From: Saprospiraceae bacterium
GTDB lineage: Bacteria > Bacteroidota > Bacteroidia > Chitinophagales > Saprospiraceae
Direction: 5' to 3'
DNA: 15,731 nt
Assembly: GCA_029262975.1 (NCBI GenBank)
Contig: JAJCYJ010000783.1
Span: 1 to 15,731, forward strand
Of this stretch, positions 1-8,129 are shown piece after piece. The position numbers and the translations under genes were made by a program. The notes beneath the pieces are model-generated. The model was not told the DNA's origin, searched no databases, and saw nothing but the letters and a program-made list of their open reading frames with translations. How positions within the stretch are numbered: the stretch's first letter is position 1; every line of letters begins with the position of its first letter.

Positions 1-554
1 TGATCGGATCCTATATGTAAAGCGATACCTGATTCAAGATCACCATCATCATCGCTGTCATACTTGCCTTCAATTTTATTGAAGATATAGCTAGACCATC
101 CGACCCAATATTCTCCATTATTACTTAAAGGATTGTTCGAATCATATGATGCAGGAGCGGTTGCATTAACAGATGTTGGAACCCCGATATTAAAAGAGAT
201 CGCATTATAAATACCTGCAGGAACACCTGTATAAAGAATTGATTTTCCCTCAGAGGCCGCAGCAACACTGGTAACACCTGTTAGAAGATCTATAAATTCT
301 ACTTCACTTAACTTATAATTTTCTTCATTCCCATGAAGTATAATATCAGACAAATAGAGACTGTATTTTGTAAAGAAGACATCGTATCCCAGAGGATAAC
401 TAAAATGCTCGAAAGCAACAAGTGGGCTTCCTTCATAAGTTAACGAGAAATTAAGATCAACCGTCGTTGTGTCAGGCTCAGAACTACAAGAGTTCATAAA
501 AATACTAATGAAGAATATGAACGAGAATTCAATCCAATAATACCTCGAATTCAT
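1..554 (-). CDS. MbnP-like lipoprotein (3' end outside window)
   Basis: This is a partial gene: it starts at ATG 554 and is still open at the window edge, with about 184 codons visible. The N-terminus is a lipoprotein signal peptide: a short start, a hydrophobic run, then a lipobox Cys at about residue 23 (NSC followed by SSEPD). The mature part begins with a beta-strand-like segment (VDLNFSLTYEG) and later contains KYSLYLSDIIL, AGIYNAISFNIGVP, YWVGWSSYIFNKIEGKYD and ALHIGSD. These resemble the MbnP-like (copper-binding protein) family that is common in Bacteroidota. That family is often encoded near MauG/MbnH-type di-heme proteins, but none is visible because the window ends. The start overlaps the upstream DUF6702-type gene by 26 bp, so the two are probably co-transcribed and translationally coupled. 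The family call rests on recalled motif resemblance; copper binding is inferred only. Confidence 0.68.
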   Translation of the reverse strand, partial: MNSRYYWIEFSFIFFISIFMNSCSSEPDTTTVDLNFSLTYEGSPLVAFEHFSYPLGYDVFFTKYSLYLSDIILHGNEENYKLSEVEFIDLLTGVTSVAAASEGKSILYTGVPAGIYNAISFNIGVPTSVNATAPASYDSNNPLSNNGEYWVGWSSYIFNKIEGKYDSDDDGDLESGIALHIGSD

Positions 555-1002
555 GCTTTTTCTTATCTAAAATAAATGATTTCTTCTCCTTGCCATTACG
601 CACATTTACAAGATTAGTTTGATCCTTATATAGCTCTGTCAGGAATGAAGACGTAAACTTCAATTTGCCAGACTGTTTATTTTTATCAACCCTGACAGTG
701 ATCCATACAGCATCTACAGAACCTGAAATATCCTCTAACACAAAAGTAACAGGTTGATCTCCCAATTGTATGTGGATACTCGTACTGATATATTTGGCGA
801 TCATTTCGTCAGCAGAGGAATAATTTTTTGGAATTTCCGCTCCCGGCACTAATCCTACTGCTAGTTGAAGGTCATCCAGAAAAGTCTTCAAAGTCAAGGA
901 GATATGGTCCTCCTTGATCTCAATATCACAGATACTCAAATGAATGTCATGTTCAGAATAACTGACATTGAGTAATAGAGCTATGAAAATGGATAAGGCC
1001 AT
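529..1002 (-). CDS. DUF6702-type secreted protein
   Basis: The product is a 157-aa protein with a short signal peptide (residues 1 to about 16, ending VSYS) followed by HDIHLSICDIEI. The N-terminal strand pattern, the FLDDLQ segment near residue 41 and the C-terminal QTNLVNVRNGKEKKSF segment resemble the Bacteroidota family DUF6702, which consists of small exported beta-rich proteins of unknown function. ATG 1002 is the only in-frame start before an upstream stop. There is no Shine-Dalgarno-like sequence, which is usual in Bacteroidota. The stop lies inside the start region of the MbnP-like lipoprotein gene, so the pair forms one unit. A joint role at the cell surface, perhaps in metal handling, is inferred from the partner only. 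Confidence 0.66.
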   Translation of the reverse strand: MALSIFIALLLNVSYSEHDIHLSICDIEIKEDHISLTLKTFLDDLQLAVGLVPGAEIPKNYSSADEMIAKYISTSIHIQLGDQPVTFVLEDISGSVDAVWITVRVDKNKQSGKLKFTSSFLTELYKDQTNLVNVRNGKEKKSFILDKKKHEFEVLLD

Positions 1003-1028
1003 ATTATTAATTAAACAAAGAAGGAAAT

Positions 1029-1096
1029 GAAAAGGTTATCCAATTGCGATTTTTCTTGTTAAATATTTCTTACTAATTCGGGGTGATAACCTTTTC
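1029..1096 (-). repeat. 12-bp perfect inverted repeat across a gene end
   Basis: The arms at 1029-1040 (gaaaaggttatc) and 1085-1096 (gataaccttttc) are exact reverse complements separated by 44 bp. On the minus-strand transcript the first arm is the end of the 396-aa lipoprotein coding sequence, the stop codon lies in the loop, and the second arm is followed by a pyrimidine-rich stretch before the DUF6702-type start at 1002. It could be a large-loop terminator or a stem that affects expression of the downstream pair. The loop is too long for a canonical intrinsic terminator, so the role is open. Confidence 0.4.
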
Positions 1097-2263
1097 AAAG
1101 TATCGGAATAAATCTAAACGACGTATGTGACTTATAAAGTTATCATGCATCTTATAAGACCCCTCTTCTACCATTTCATAATCTTGGGGGAAGGGGAGCA
1201 AGTTAAAATTAACACGCTTTCTTACATTTTCTGAAAGCGCTCTTTCATCTCCGTTCAACGTACAGGCATCACTTGTAAAATGTATTTCATGATTGAAGAT
1301 ATCCTGCTTAATCAGCGCACCTGTCTCATAATCTACAGTTTCTGCACGGCCGGTTATAATAGCGTCTTTCGTTCTTATAATCTCCTGTATTCTCGCTTGA
1401 ACTTTTTCAATTTCTCGAACCTTAATATTTTCGCCAAGCGTGTCTTTTAGAATATTACCAGACGCATCCCGAGCATTTACCCATGATTCTATCTCTTTTT
1501 GTTCTATAAAATTATTAATAACCTCACGCTCTGGAGAAATATCAATGTTCTCAATATACAGGGAACTTACTGCATCAAAACTTACACCTTCCTGATGGTC
1601 ATCATAATAGGCGATCCATTTAGTATTTACGTCCAGAGGAATAAAATGATTTATGCCAATATAATTTTTGATTGATTCATCCATTTTCAACAATATGTAA
1701 AACCTTCCTAAATCAAGGCTCTCCTCCATCAGTGTATTGACATCTTTATAAGTGTCATAATACCTTCCAATTCTTTCGAATTGACGATGTGCTTTTTGAG
1801 CTAATAATTTATTTTGAGTCGTCTTTGCTTTGGTCAACTTTGCCGACCCATCCCGATATAAGAATGCAGACATTTTTGATCCAGCTTCATCTAATAGAGG
1901 ATTAACGTTGATAAAGTCAAAGTCTCCTACATATCCATCTTTACTAACCAATGGCATAAATGGACGTACTCTTTCTTGTGTTAATCGTATATGGGATGCA
2001 TAATTGTAAATTTCCTCCCAATTCTCTCCCGAACCCTTGGCGCGGAGAAGAGAAATATAATCCAGATTTTGTGCATTTAATTTGTCAAATGCTTTTTCCA
2101 AAGCTTTAATATGCTTGGTTTTCTTATTCTTTTTGCCAGCCAATTTTTTAGTAGAGAGTACAATTGCCTCGTCATATCGCCCCTGGTCAACTAATTTCTC
2201 AACAGATTTACATGCCGTTGTGAATATGAAAGTTGTTGCAATTAAGTAGATATAAGTTTTCAT
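1073..2263 (-). CDS. Lipoprotein of unknown function, 396 aa
   Basis: The protein starts with a clear lipoprotein signal peptide (MKTYIYLIATTFIFTTAC, lipid-modified Cys at residue 18). Residues 20-70 form a helical, lysine-rich segment (VDQGRYDEAIVLSTKKL) that looks like a tetratricopeptide-type helical hairpin. The rest is soluble and mixed, with helices around 140-185 (RQFERIGRYYDTYKDVNTLMEE) and a probable beta-rich C-terminal half. No catalytic motif is visible. It is probably anchored in the periplasm or at the outer membrane. I do not recognise a named family, although similar lipoproteins that open with a repeat-like 'GRYDEAI' helix are frequent in Bacteroidota. The gene lies 70 bp upstream of the DUF6702-type gene, and its last codons form one arm of a 12-bp inverted repeat. 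Confidence 0.8.
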   Translation of the reverse strand: MKTYIYLIATTFIFTTACKSVEKLVDQGRYDEAIVLSTKKLAGKKNKKTKHIKALEKAFDKLNAQNLDYISLLRAKGSGENWEEIYNYASHIRLTQERVRPFMPLVSKDGYVGDFDFINVNPLLDEAGSKMSAFLYRDGSAKLTKAKTTQNKLLAQKAHRQFERIGRYYDTYKDVNTLMEESLDLGRFYILLKMDESIKNYIGINHFIPLDVNTKWIAYYDDHQEGVSFDAVSSLYIENIDISPEREVINNFIEQKEIESWVNARDASGNILKDTLGENIKVREIEKVQARIQEIIRTKDAIITGRAETVDYETGALIKQDIFNHEIHFTSDACTLNGDERALSENVRKRVNFNLLPFPQDYEMVEEGSYKMHDNFISHIRRLDLFRYFEKVITPN

Positions 2264-2385
2264 AACAATGCAGTTTAATTATTACGAAGACGTGAAAAGA
2301 ACCTGGAATTGGCAGTAATCAGGCCATCTTAATACAATATTAACCCATATTGAAGAAAAGGAAAGATTGATGAAGGATCATTATT

Positions 2386-2541
2386 TTACATCTTATCCAT
2401 GGCAAGGACAAGATAGGTAAGTGTGAATGGCAGTCCTACCCAAAACCATTGATTTGCAAAGAATAATAAGAATAAAGTCACAGCGGCAGAGATGCCGAAG
2501 AACAACCAGTTATTTTTCTTAGATGAAGTAGACTTTGCCAT
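2386..2541 (-). CDS. Small membrane protein, 51 aa
   Basis: A small basic head (MAKSTSSKKNNW) precedes two closely spaced hydrophobic stretches, about residues 13-27 and 30-47. This suggests a helical hairpin in the inner membrane ending in MDKM. A longer ORF extends to 2574, but ATG 2541 is preferred because it gives a lysine-rich cytoplasmic head followed directly by the membrane segment, whereas the extension (MLYFCPKFMII) looks like untranslated leader. The gene lies 45 bp after the YpdA-like gene on the same strand, so it may be a co-transcribed tail gene. No function can be assigned. Confidence 0.6.
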   Translation of the reverse strand: MAKSTSSKKNNWLFFGISAAVTLFLLFFANQWFWVGLPFTLTYLVLAMDKM

Positions 2542-2586
2542 AATAATCATGAATTTCGGACAAAAATATAACAATTGACCATATCA

Positions 2587-3567
2587 CTATACTGTGTTGA
2601 CTTTTTTAGACAAAATATGATTAACGATAAGAGCTCCATGGTGTCTAGAATTTTCTATGAATAGCTTGCTTGTCTGCATTCCAGCTAACAAAACACCTGC
2701 AACATATAACCCGGAGGTCGTAGTTTCGAGCGTCTCTTTATCATAAACAGGATATCTTTTGGTGTCTGTGGAAATTGGGACTCCTAACTTTTCGAGTAAC
2801 GCGTAATCCGGCAGATATCCTGTCATAGCCAGAACAAAATCATTTTCTATAGTGACTTCGCCTTGGGGGGTATTAAGAATAACGGTCTTTGAGGTAATTT
2901 CTTTAATCGTAGTATTAAAATATGCAGGAATAGATCCTTCTGCTATCCGATTTTGAATATTGGGCAATATCCAATATTTAACTTTTTTATATAGTTCAGG
3001 TCCTCTTATAACCATTGTGACGTGTGCTCCTTTTTGCCAGGTTTCCAGTGCCACATCGCAAGCCGAATTTGCAGCCCCAACTACAAGTACTTTTTGTCCG
3101 ACATAAGGATGAGCTTCGTCATAATAGTGTTTTACCTTGGTTAAGCCTTCTCCGGGGACATGAAGCATACTTGGCTTGTCATAATACCCTGTGGCTACCA
3201 CAACATTAGTGGCTTTATATTCGGCATTACTTGATACGATGTTGAATATATTTTCCTCATGAGCCAATGACGTCACTTCCTCGTAAAAGTGTATTTGAAG
3301 TTTATAGCTTTCGATTATTCGCCGGTAATATTCCAATGCTTCTCTTCGGGTAGGTTTGTCAGTATGAGAAATAAATGGAATATCTGCAATCTCCAGTTTT
3401 TTGGAGGTTGAAAAGAAGGTCATATTAGCAGGAAAATGAAAGATTGAATTGGTCAACATCCCTTTTTCCAAAATAAGGTAATGCAAACCGGCTTTCTCAG
3501 CTTCAACACCAACGTTTATTCCTGTCGGTCCTCCCCCGATGATGATAAGATCGTAGACATCTGACAT
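2587..3567 (-). CDS. ypdA: YpdA/Bdr-family FAD/NADPH oxidoreductase (putative bacillithiol disulfide reductase)
   Basis: The product is 326 aa, matching the family length. It has two dinucleotide-binding sites: the FAD site LIIIGGGPTG at residues 7-16 and the NADPH site VVGAANSA at about 162-169. In between are the family segments HFPANMTFFSTSKKLEI (about 44-60) and ATGYYDKP (about 125-132). The C-terminal part contains LAMTGYLPDY and GLYVAGV. YpdA (Bdr) of Firmicutes reduces bacillithiol disulfide with NADPH. The Cys next to the first glycine motif in the Staphylococcus protein (GGGPCG, Cys14) is Thr15 here, so the chemistry may differ. A GTG at 3570 directly precedes ATG 3567; the ATG is preferred. 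It begins 7 bp after the stop of the T9SS cargo gene, which suggests shared transcription. Confidence 0.85.
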   Translation of the reverse strand: MSDVYDLIIIGGGPTGINVGVEAEKAGLHYLILEKGMLTNSIFHFPANMTFFSTSKKLEIADIPFISHTDKPTRREALEYYRRIIESYKLQIHFYEEVTSLAHEENIFNIVSSNAEYKATNVVVATGYYDKPSMLHVPGEGLTKVKHYYDEAHPYVGQKVLVVGAANSACDVALETWQKGAHVTMVIRGPELYKKVKYWILPNIQNRIAEGSIPAYFNTTIKEITSKTVILNTPQGEVTIENDFVLAMTGYLPDYALLEKLGVPISTDTKRYPVYDKETLETTTSGLYVAGVLLAGMQTSKLFIENSRHHGALIVNHILSKKVNTV

Positions 3568-3574
3568 CACATAG

Positions 3575-6118
3575 CTATCTTAAAAGAGTAACATCTCCTT
3601 TACGTTCGCATGTAGTTAATCCATCATTGTATCGAGACCAATAATAATATACTCCTCCTGGCTGAGGATTGCCATCAACTTCACCGTTCCATTTTAGATT
3701 GACGTCTTCAGAAGTAAAAATATTTTTTCCCCATCTGTTAAAAATATTTAGCTCATAACTGGCAAGTCCTGTGGTACAAGTACTGCGAAGTTTAGGTCCA
3801 AATGAAACATTATCAGGGTCATTGCTTCTTGGTTGAAAGGCATTCGGCCAAAGCAAACAGGGAATATCACAATTTGTACATTGATCCAGGATCTCTGCTG
3901 TTACAACAAAAGGTTCTGTCGAAGTATTTTCTACACCACATTCATCTACTAATACGATACTATATGTACCAACTTCATTGATACTTATGGCTGAAGTAGT
4001 TTCTCCTGTAGACCAGGTCTGACTGACAAACCCAGTACCTACAACTCTTAATATGGCTGGTGTTGCACATTCAAAAGTTATTTCAGCAGCTACAGGAGGA
4101 ATAAAATCATCTGAACCAATATTAATAGACTCACTATCAGGGCAAAAACCACTGACATCAGCTGAATATGTGCCCTCTGTTGAAACTGATATAGCTAAAG
4201 TATTGGTTGCCCCGGTAGACCATGTCACTGCTTCAGGCAAGGTCTGAGCTGTGGCTGTGATGGTGAGTGTGCCATCCACACATAAATTTTCATCACTTAC
4301 CTGTAGACCTAAAGGATTGGGCATTAAGTAGTCAGACTCACTGACTGATACAGAAGCTTCAGCACTATTTCCACAGCCATCGGTTATCGTAACAGAATAA
4401 TTCATGGGTGTACCGTCTACAACGATGCCCTGTTCTGTTGATCCTGTGCTCCATTCAAATGATTCGATAGATGAAGCCATAACTTCAGCCACCAATATAC
4501 CATTACCAGTAGTGCAGTAATTGCCGAAATTTTTGGCTATCGATACTTGGGGAAAATCAAGTTGGGATATTGTCACTGTATCGCATAAAGTAAAACAGAT
4601 ATCTTCTATTACGGTTACAGTCACCATGAACATACCCTCTTCTGTGAATGTTCGCGTGCTGTCCATGTTACCATCGTCCCATATATAAAATGACCCTCCT
4701 CTTACAGAAGCATCGACAAAATAATTAACAGGATCCTGGGGGCAATATGTGGTATCTCGTAGAATCAAAGTAGGGGGATCAAATCTTCCAAAACCCATGG
4801 TTTCTACTTGCACAGAATCATCCACCATCAACTCAGTAATGGTTACAGACAATGTATCCCGGCTAAAATTAACTGTATCAATCTGAATGGCGATCACCGG
4901 ATCTTCGCAATTTGTTTTTCCCTGTTCATCGACTTTCGAAAGCATAGGGATGTTATTATCATCTTTAACTGTAGTTGCATAATAGGTAGCACTTATACTA
5001 TCCACAGTCTCCAGAGCTCCCACGAAAAGATCTTCATCCGAGACAGTATCCAACAATATCTGATAGTCAATTATTGAATCGAGATCGTATTTGACCAAGA
5101 GTGGTTGTACAATATTGGCTGTCATATCGTGCCGCTTAAATGCCGCAATTACGGAAGTGTCTTTTGTTCCAACTATTCCATTGGCATAAAGTTGATATTG
5201 CAACGAGGCAGGTCTGATAGCTTCTGTTCTGAGTAAGTTGCCCTGACCATCAATCTTCATAATAAACCCTTCTTGTCGCTGTGTGTTCGTAGGCAATACA
5301 GAACCCAGTATTACCCATGTACCATCGATCAATTGAACAAAATCATATCCATCGGTATCAAGCACCCTTCCGAAATCTCCATTATAACTGCGCGTCCATA
5401 GAATATTACCAGTTGTATCCATTTTAGTCAGAAATACTGGGGCATTGGGATTATCCGTAGTCCCGAGGATCATAATTGTTGAATCTGCTGCTAGTTGCAT
5501 TCTGAGGAATCGCTCATTCACAGGGGTTCCACTGCCGTCATCGAAACTTATCCGTCTGACAAATTCAATTTCTCCATTATAATCTATACTTGTTAATTGG
5601 ACGTCTGTTGTGTTATTTTCACCACTGATGACATGCGCGTGATATATTTTTTCAATAGGCACCTCCATAACTAATGAAGGAGCTGAACTGAGACTTTGCA
5701 GGTCCGTCTCGACTCCTGTGATCACTGTCCAGAAATGATTGCCAAATCCATCAATCCTTGTAATTACTTTATTTAATGAATCCTTTGCCAGGACAGCTGA
5801 AAATAAATATGTTCCATCTGCCAATCTGATGATCTGTCCTGCTCTTTGGATTTTAATACTGTCTCCATAAAAAACAGAAACACTATTATTCACTGTTCCT
5901 TTCTTGTCGAAAAAAGTCACATTGATGTTTTCCTTTTCGTCGTCCAAATTAACCTCTATACCCAGCGAGGCATAGCCTTGTCCTGCGGTTGCTAATGAAT
6001 TAGAAGTCACACTACTGGAAATGACTGGATAACGTCTTTCGAATCTTTCCTGGGCCTTTAAAGACTGGGTTAAGGTAAAAAGAATAAGAAAGGCTAAAAC
6101 TTGATATATATTCTTCAT
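3575..6118 (-). CDS. Secreted protein with T9SS type B sorting domain (CHU_C-like), 847 aa
   Basis: A Sec signal peptide occupies residues 1 to about 22 (MKNIYQVLAFLILFTLTQSLKA). Residues of about 30-400 contain repeated beta-propeller-like units (for example GNILWTRSYNGDFG and GYDFVQLIDGTWVILGS). A PKD-like domain follows around 455-515 (YIWDDG, Trp480). Then come three Ig-like repeats, each with the signature WSTG at Trp556, Trp633 and Trp702. The last about 90 residues (PNAFQPRSNDPDN, ELNIFNRWGKNIF, WNGEVDGNPQPGGVYYY) form the gliding-motility-associated C-terminal domain that directs export and surface attachment by the type IX system. The frame is open up to 6277, but ATG 6118 is chosen because it starts the signal peptide and lies just downstream of a good promoter-like site. 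It is probably a surface adhesin or scaffold; no enzymatic domain is visible. Confidence 0.9.
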   Translation of the reverse strand: MKNIYQVLAFLILFTLTQSLKAQERFERRYPVISSSVTSNSLATAGQGYASLGIEVNLDDEKENINVTFFDKKGTVNNSVSVFYGDSIKIQRAGQIIRLADGTYLFSAVLAKDSLNKVITRIDGFGNHFWTVITGVETDLQSLSSAPSLVMEVPIEKIYHAHVISGENNTTDVQLTSIDYNGEIEFVRRISFDDGSGTPVNERFLRMQLAADSTIMILGTTDNPNAPVFLTKMDTTGNILWTRSYNGDFGRVLDTDGYDFVQLIDGTWVILGSVLPTNTQRQEGFIMKIDGQGNLLRTEAIRPASLQYQLYANGIVGTKDTSVIAAFKRHDMTANIVQPLLVKYDLDSIIDYQILLDTVSDEDLFVGALETVDSISATYYATTVKDDNNIPMLSKVDEQGKTNCEDPVIAIQIDTVNFSRDTLSVTITELMVDDSVQVETMGFGRFDPPTLILRDTTYCPQDPVNYFVDASVRGGSFYIWDDGNMDSTRTFTEEGMFMVTVTVIEDICFTLCDTVTISQLDFPQVSIAKNFGNYCTTGNGILVAEVMASSIESFEWSTGSTEQGIVVDGTPMNYSVTITDGCGNSAEASVSVSESDYLMPNPLGLQVSDENLCVDGTLTITATAQTLPEAVTWSTGATNTLAISVSTEGTYSADVSGFCPDSESINIGSDDFIPPVAAEITFECATPAILRVVGTGFVSQTWSTGETTSAISINEVGTYSIVLVDECGVENTSTEPFVVTAEILDQCTNCDIPCLLWPNAFQPRSNDPDNVSFGPKLRSTCTTGLASYELNIFNRWGKNIFTSEDVNLKWNGEVDGNPQPGGVYYYWSRYNDGLTTCERKGDVTLLR

Positions 6119-6135
6119 GCTACGGATCGTATCTA

Positions 6136-6163
6136 CAAATGTAATATCCTTGAGGTAATCAAA
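6136..6163 (-). promoter_or_regulatory. Bacteroidota-type promoter for the T9SS cargo gene
   Basis: On the minus strand a TTTG (-33 element, complement of 6160-6163) is followed after 16 nt by TACATTTG (complement of 6136-6143). The latter is an exact match to the Bacteroidota -7 consensus TAnnTTTG. Transcription would start about 10-15 nt before ATG 6118, giving a very short leader and supporting that start codon. No transcript data are available; the call is by consensus and position. Confidence 0.6.
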
Positions 6164-6255
6164 TTGATGGTAATCTCTAAAGAACGTATTTTTCAGCCTT
6201 TTCAACATGAATAAGAATTTTTTTTGATAGTTGACATTCGTATTTAGGCAGATTA

Positions 6256-7374
6256 TTAGCTGATCACACGCATACAATCAAATCTCGACAGAAATGCAGG
6301 ATCATAGTCAGCTCCTATTCCTGGAGTGGAGGGAAGAGTGACACGCCAATCTTTGTGATATGTAATACCTCCAATGATTGGATCTTCAGAATGCATCAAA
6401 GGAGCGTCAAGATCGAAATAGACTATGTTATCCCAGGCGGTTGCGAAATGAACGAGCGCAGAAATACCTAATCTGGATTCTGAAAAGCATCCGACCTGAC
6501 AATATATATCATGGGATTCAGCGATAGCTGCAATTTTCATCGCATGGGTAATACCACCGGACTTACCGATTTTAATATTGATCAAATCTATACATCCAAG
6601 AGCGAGCATTTGAAAGGCATCTTTATGGCTGAATATTGATTCATCACCCATAATTGGGATAGGAGAAAGACCCCTGAGTGACTTAAGATGAATAATGTTG
6701 CCGGCAAATATCGGGGCTTCACAATGCATTATATCCAAGCCCTCCATCCCCTTCAAAGCATGGACAGCTTCATTATAATTCCAACCTTGATTGGCATCGA
6801 TACATAAAGGTAAATCAGGGCCGACAGCATTTCGGATCGCCTTCATTCTTTTGATATCCATCGCCCCGGATCGATCACCTAATTTAATTTTCAAAGAAGG
6901 AAATCCTTGTTCTTGATATTTTACGGCCTTTGCCACCATTTCATCCTGGGCAAGCAAGCTGACGGTCATATCAGTATATATTTCTTTATCTGGATCGCCA
7001 TTTAAATATTGATAGAGGGGCTGACCTGCGATTTTTGCATTCAAATCATACAAAGCCATATCAAACGCCCCTTTGATTGAAGCATGTCCTGCCAATGATT
7101 TATCCATTATCTGGACCAGTCTTCTGATACGACAAGGGTCTTGACCTATCAGAAGTGAAGCTAGTTCTTTAGCGGATGCAACCGATCCAGCTTGGGTCTC
7201 TCCATGAATGGTCCGAAAGGGACAACACTCACCTATGCCATATAGCCCCTGATCCGTATAAATTTTAATTACCGTGATACGGGCATGGTGTAACGGGCCT
7301 TTTGAAATAACAAAAGGTTCTGTCAATTTAAGCTGCAACGGAATAATATCTATGCTGGAAATCTTGATTTTCAT
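6256..7374 (-). CDS. Dipeptide epimerase, enolase superfamily (L-Ala-D/L-Glu epimerase-like)
   Basis: The product is 372 aa. The N-terminal capping domain (about 1-125) is followed by a TIM barrel carrying the full catalytic set of the muconate-lactonizing subgroup: KxK at Lys162/Lys164 (LKIKLG), metal ligands Asp193 (CIDANQ), Glu219 (HCEAP) and Asp244 (MGDES), and the opposite-face Lys268 (NIKIGKSGG). A DxD motif at Asp321/Asp323 (YFDLDAPL) is characteristic of dipeptide epimerases, where it binds the substrate ammonium group. The expected reaction is epimerisation of the second residue of a dipeptide such as L-Ala-D-Glu from cell-wall turnover; exact substrate choice cannot be read here. 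ATG 7374 was chosen over upstream starts (frame open to 7485) because the family begins at MKIKISSIDI and the extension is AT-rich intergenic sequence. It is divergent from the kbp-like gene. Confidence 0.88.
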   Translation of the reverse strand: MKIKISSIDIIPLQLKLTEPFVISKGPLHHARITVIKIYTDQGLYGIGECCPFRTIHGETQAGSVASAKELASLLIGQDPCRIRRLVQIMDKSLAGHASIKGAFDMALYDLNAKIAGQPLYQYLNGDPDKEIYTDMTVSLLAQDEMVAKAVKYQEQGFPSLKIKLGDRSGAMDIKRMKAIRNAVGPDLPLCIDANQGWNYNEAVHALKGMEGLDIMHCEAPIFAGNIIHLKSLRGLSPIPIMGDESIFSHKDAFQMLALGCIDLINIKIGKSGGITHAMKIAAIAESHDIYCQVGCFSESRLGISALVHFATAWDNIVYFDLDAPLMHSEDPIIGGITYHKDWRVTLPSTPGIGADYDPAFLSRFDCMRVIS

Positions 7375-7472
7375 CTTTGGAAGGTATAAATAGTTAAAGA
7401 AAAGGATAATTTTAAATATTAATACTCCAAAAGGAACTAAAGGGACATCTTTGCCTTTTATGACTATGTCGA

Positions 7473-7499
7473 TTGAAGACATCAATTCTATTAACTTTT
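7473..7499 (+). promoter_or_regulatory. Putative promoter of the kbp-like gene
   Basis: TTG at 7473-7475 is followed after 16 nt by TAACTTTT at 7492-7499, one base away from TAnnTTTG. The spacing is the same as at the site upstream of the T9SS cargo gene. ATG 7515 follows closely. It lies in the 140-bp gap between divergent genes. Confidence 0.4.
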
Positions 7500-7514
7500 A
7501 AAATCAAATAAAAA

Positions 7515-7967
7515 ATGGGTTTATTTTCATTCATTAAAGGTGCAGGTAAAAAGGTTTTCGGTAAAAAAGAAACTGCTCCTACCCTTACTGCAGAGCAGGC
7601 TAAAATTAAAGCACTCAACGAAGCGGTCTCAGAATTAGGAATTCCTGTAAGCGGGTTGCGAATAGAACTGGCAGAACAGGTCATCGTTGAAGGGTCTACA
7701 GATACTAATGCTGATCGTGAGAAGATTATTTTGGCACTCGGTAATGTAGAAGGTATTGGTGCCGTAGCTGACAATATCAAGGTATATAATCCAGAGCCTG
7801 AATCAACTTTTCATGAAGTAATGAGCGGTGATTCTCTCTCCAAAATATCGAAGAGAGTATATGGTGATCCAATGAAATACAATATTATTTTTGAGGCGAA
7901 CAAGCCAATGCTTTCGCATCCTGATAAGATTTATCCAGGTCAAATATTGAGGATACCATCTCTATAA
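7515..7967 (+). CDS. kbp: Kbp/YgaU-like BON-LysM protein
   Basis: The product is 150 aa, the same length as E. coli Kbp (YgaU), a cytoplasmic potassium-binding protein induced by stress. The order of parts is also the same: a short amphipathic head MGLFSFIKGAGKKVFG, a BON domain at about 26-91 (GLRIELAEQVIVEGSTD, LALGNVEGIGAVADNIKV), and a LysM domain at about 98-147 (HEVMSGDSLSKISKRVYGD, IFEANKPMLSHPDKIYPGQ, ILRIP). There is no signal peptide, which fits a cytoplasmic location despite the LysM domain. The gene stands alone between a promoter-like site and a strong terminator. Potassium binding is inferred from the close likeness to Kbp and has not been shown for this protein. Confidence 0.9.
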   Translation: MGLFSFIKGAGKKVFGKKETAPTLTAEQAKIKALNEAVSELGIPVSGLRIELAEQVIVEGSTDTNADREKIILALGNVEGIGAVADNIKVYNPEPESTFHEVMSGDSLSKISKRVYGDPMKYNIIFEANKPMLSHPDKIYPGQILRIPSL

Positions 7968-7981
7968 TGATAAATTTATAT

Positions 7982-8015
7982 AAAAAAGGCCCTCTTCTTA
8001 AGATGGGTCTTTTTT
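7982..8015 (+). terminator. Intrinsic terminator of the kbp-like gene
   Basis: An 11-bp stem is formed by 7982-7992 (aaaaaaggccc) and 8005-8015 (gggtctttttt), with one G-T wobble. The loop can extend the stem (tctt/aaga) and the 3' arm is itself a T-run. It begins 14 bp after the stop. The flanking A-run would also let it work in the opposite direction. Confidence 0.85.
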
Positions 8016-8129
8016 ATTTCTTATTTACCTAAGGGCCCACTATTCGCGATATTACCTTGTGTTTATTTTATCTTCGCTTCCTACTGTTAAGATCACGACA
8101 TAAATTATTAAAGCCGCACCCAAGTACAT

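Noticed and set aside
4053..5077. Plus-strand ORFs within the T9SS cargo gene
   Set aside because: They lie opposite a long, well-supported coding frame and show no protein features; they are shadows.
6119..6277. N-terminal extension of the T9SS cargo protein to 6277
   Set aside because: The extension would put 53 residues before a normal signal peptide and would run through the exact promoter match.
7412..7780. A 122-aa minus-strand ORF opposite the kbp-like gene
   Set aside because: It is antisense to a clear BON-LysM gene and its composition (Ser/Pro rich) is that of a reverse-frame artefact.
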